Shown piece after piece: positions 63,294 through 64,000 of a stretch of 64,000 nt of DNA. This DNA comes from Bacteroidota bacterium (lineage in GTDB: Bacteria > Bacteroidota > Bacteroidia > B-17B0 > Aurantibacillaceae). The position numbers and the translations under genes are program-made. The stretch's first letter is position 1; each line of letters opens with the position of its first letter. The notes under the pieces are model-generated. The model saw only the letters and a list, made by a program, of their open reading frames with translations. It did no database searches and was not told the origin of the DNA. The stretch covers positions 78,275-142,274 of the forward strand of contig JAFDXR010000013.1 in NCBI GenBank assembly GCA_018267825.1, in the 5' to 3' direction.

Positions 63294-64000
63294 CTATCTC
63301 GGGTTGGAATATAAACTCACTTTAACCCCTTTGTATGAGTCATTGGAAACTTTTGCAAAAAAATGCTCATTAAGAAATGTGTCTATACTCTTATCAGTAT
63401 ACACATCGAATGAACTGACGTGCAATATTTTTTTAAATTTCATATCAGGAGGCAAATCAGAAGCCACAGATGCAAAAAAAACATTCTCTTTCTGAAGTGA
63501 TTCACTGTACTTTCTGGAGTTGAAAGCATCCCTGGAATAATAATATGTGAACAGAGGAGCAATATCTTTTGTCGAAACAATGATTGCCATATCGTCGTTT
63601 TTAAGGTCCTTTATAAGTGGCATTGCCCCTGAATAATCCATAGATTTTAATGTAGTATAATCAATCTTTATCATGGAGAAAGCGACACCAATACCAAGCA
63701 AACCCGCCGGTATAAAGGAAAGCTTTATATTACTCAGGAAAAAAGAGGGGATCAAAAGCATAAAGGGAACAGCAAACAGGATATAACGATCCAGAAAAAT
63801 TGGTGTCAGCGTTCCGGCAAAAAATAAAATAAAAACAGAGCCAATGCCACTAACCATTATAAATGATAAAACAGCGGCAGGCAATTTCTTTCTGTTCATA
63901 AAGATCCAGACACATGACACAATGTATAAGGCAAACATAATAAGCGCTAACACCTGGGTGTTACCCAAAAACTCGCCCATCACCTCTTTCAGATAACCTG
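63294..64000 (-). CDS. polytopic membrane protein, GT-C type (3' part; runs off right edge)
   Basis: The frame is open to the right edge; the visible 3' part has about 235 codons. It has about five hydrophobic segments (ALIMFALYIVSCVWIF, AAVLSFIMVSGIGSVFILFF, ILFAVPFMLLIPSFFL) and a C-terminal soluble domain of about 120 residues with a Rossmann-like opening (DDMAIIVSTKDIAPLF). The LDRYILFAVP motif is common in GT39/ArnT-like sugar transferases of Bacteroidota. The catalytic first loop would lie outside the window. An internal GTG or ATG near 63980 is not the start. Confidence 0.65.
   Translation of the reverse strand, partial: GYLKEVMGEFLGNTQVLALIMFALYIVSCVWIFMNRKKLPAAVLSFIMVSGIGSVFILFFAGTLTPIFLDRYILFAVPFMLLIPSFFLSNIKLSFIPAGLLGIGVAFSMIKIDYTTLKSMDYSGAMPLIKDLKNDDMAIIVSTKDIAPLFTYYYSRDAFNSRKYSESLQKENVFFASVASDLPPDMKFKKILHVSSFDVYTDKSIDTFLNEHFFAKVSNDSYKGVKVSLYSNPR

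Overview
The window is chromosomal DNA of a member of the Bacteroidota. The evidence is as follows: four large secreted proteins end in type IX secretion (T9SS) type A sorting domains; the primary sigma factor is short and lacks region 1.1; many genes are preceded by the Bacteroidota -7 box TAnnTTTG rather than by Shine-Dalgarno sites; and several families are typical of the phylum (DUF4476, DUF5777, carboxypeptidase-regulatory-domain TonB receptors). The order within the phylum cannot be settled from the sequence alone. I see no phage, insertion sequence, CRISPR array, tRNA or rRNA; the only RNA gene recognised is the small SRP RNA.

Layout. 1-3007 (minus): the N-terminal part of a multihaem cytochrome lipoprotein that runs off the left edge, a GNAT acetyltransferase, a conserved unknown, dapF and a one-pass membrane protein. 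3131-5673 (plus): an HtrA/DegP protease and rpoD. 5743-8953 (minus): a seven-repeat T9SS propeller protein, a DUF423 protein and a DUF4476 protein. 9006-10334 (plus): a saccharopine-dehydrogenase-like enzyme. 10329-12292 (minus): a histidine kinase/response regulator pair. Divergent from it, 12444-15654 (plus) holds a secreted CXXCH protein, two small cytochrome-like proteins with stretched haem motifs (CX4CH and CX6CH), a DUF5777 beta-barrel and a YceI protein. The intergenic region between kinase/regulator and cluster carries three CTTCAG repeats at an exact 11-bp period. 15730-18313 (minus): a universal stress protein, a membrane protein and a family 2 glycosyltransferase. 18481-22320 (plus): SRP RNA, transaldolase, a DUF4349 protein and a polytopic GT-C-like protein whose 3' end overlaps ftsE (minus). 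23131-30874 (plus): a TPR protein paired with an outer-membrane barrel, a flavin reductase and gyrB. 30938-38932 (minus): a collagen-like lipoprotein, a 14-repeat T9SS propeller protein, a degenerate prolyl-oligopeptidase, an unknown exported protein and pyrH. 39065-46766 (minus): translation genes tsf, rpsB, rpsI, rplM, then an M16 peptidase and rpsA. 47014-47400 (plus): apaG. 47446-53922 (minus): a giant repetitive T9SS surface protein. 54171-60033 (minus): small genes, a type II NADH dehydrogenase and a TonB receptor operon. 60200-64000: a second YceI gene with an operator-like palindrome, a fumarylacetoacetase-family enzyme, L-2-hydroxyglutarate oxidase, a 47-residue small protein, a structured intergenic stretch and the 3' part of a GT-C-type membrane protein that runs off the right edge.

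How parts may work together. The best candidate for an undescribed system is 10329-15654. A two-component system faces a five-gene envelope cluster whose products suggest redox or lipid handling across periplasm, outer membrane and cell surface, with phased repeats positioned like an OmpR-family activator site. Secondary candidates are a prolyl oligopeptidase that keeps its fold but has lost its catalytic Asp and His, a 145-residue protein made of 25-residue helical repeats, the rpsA leader hairpin, and the palindrome that fills the spacer of the second yceI promoter. Functions are inferred from motifs seen by eye; no database search was possible.
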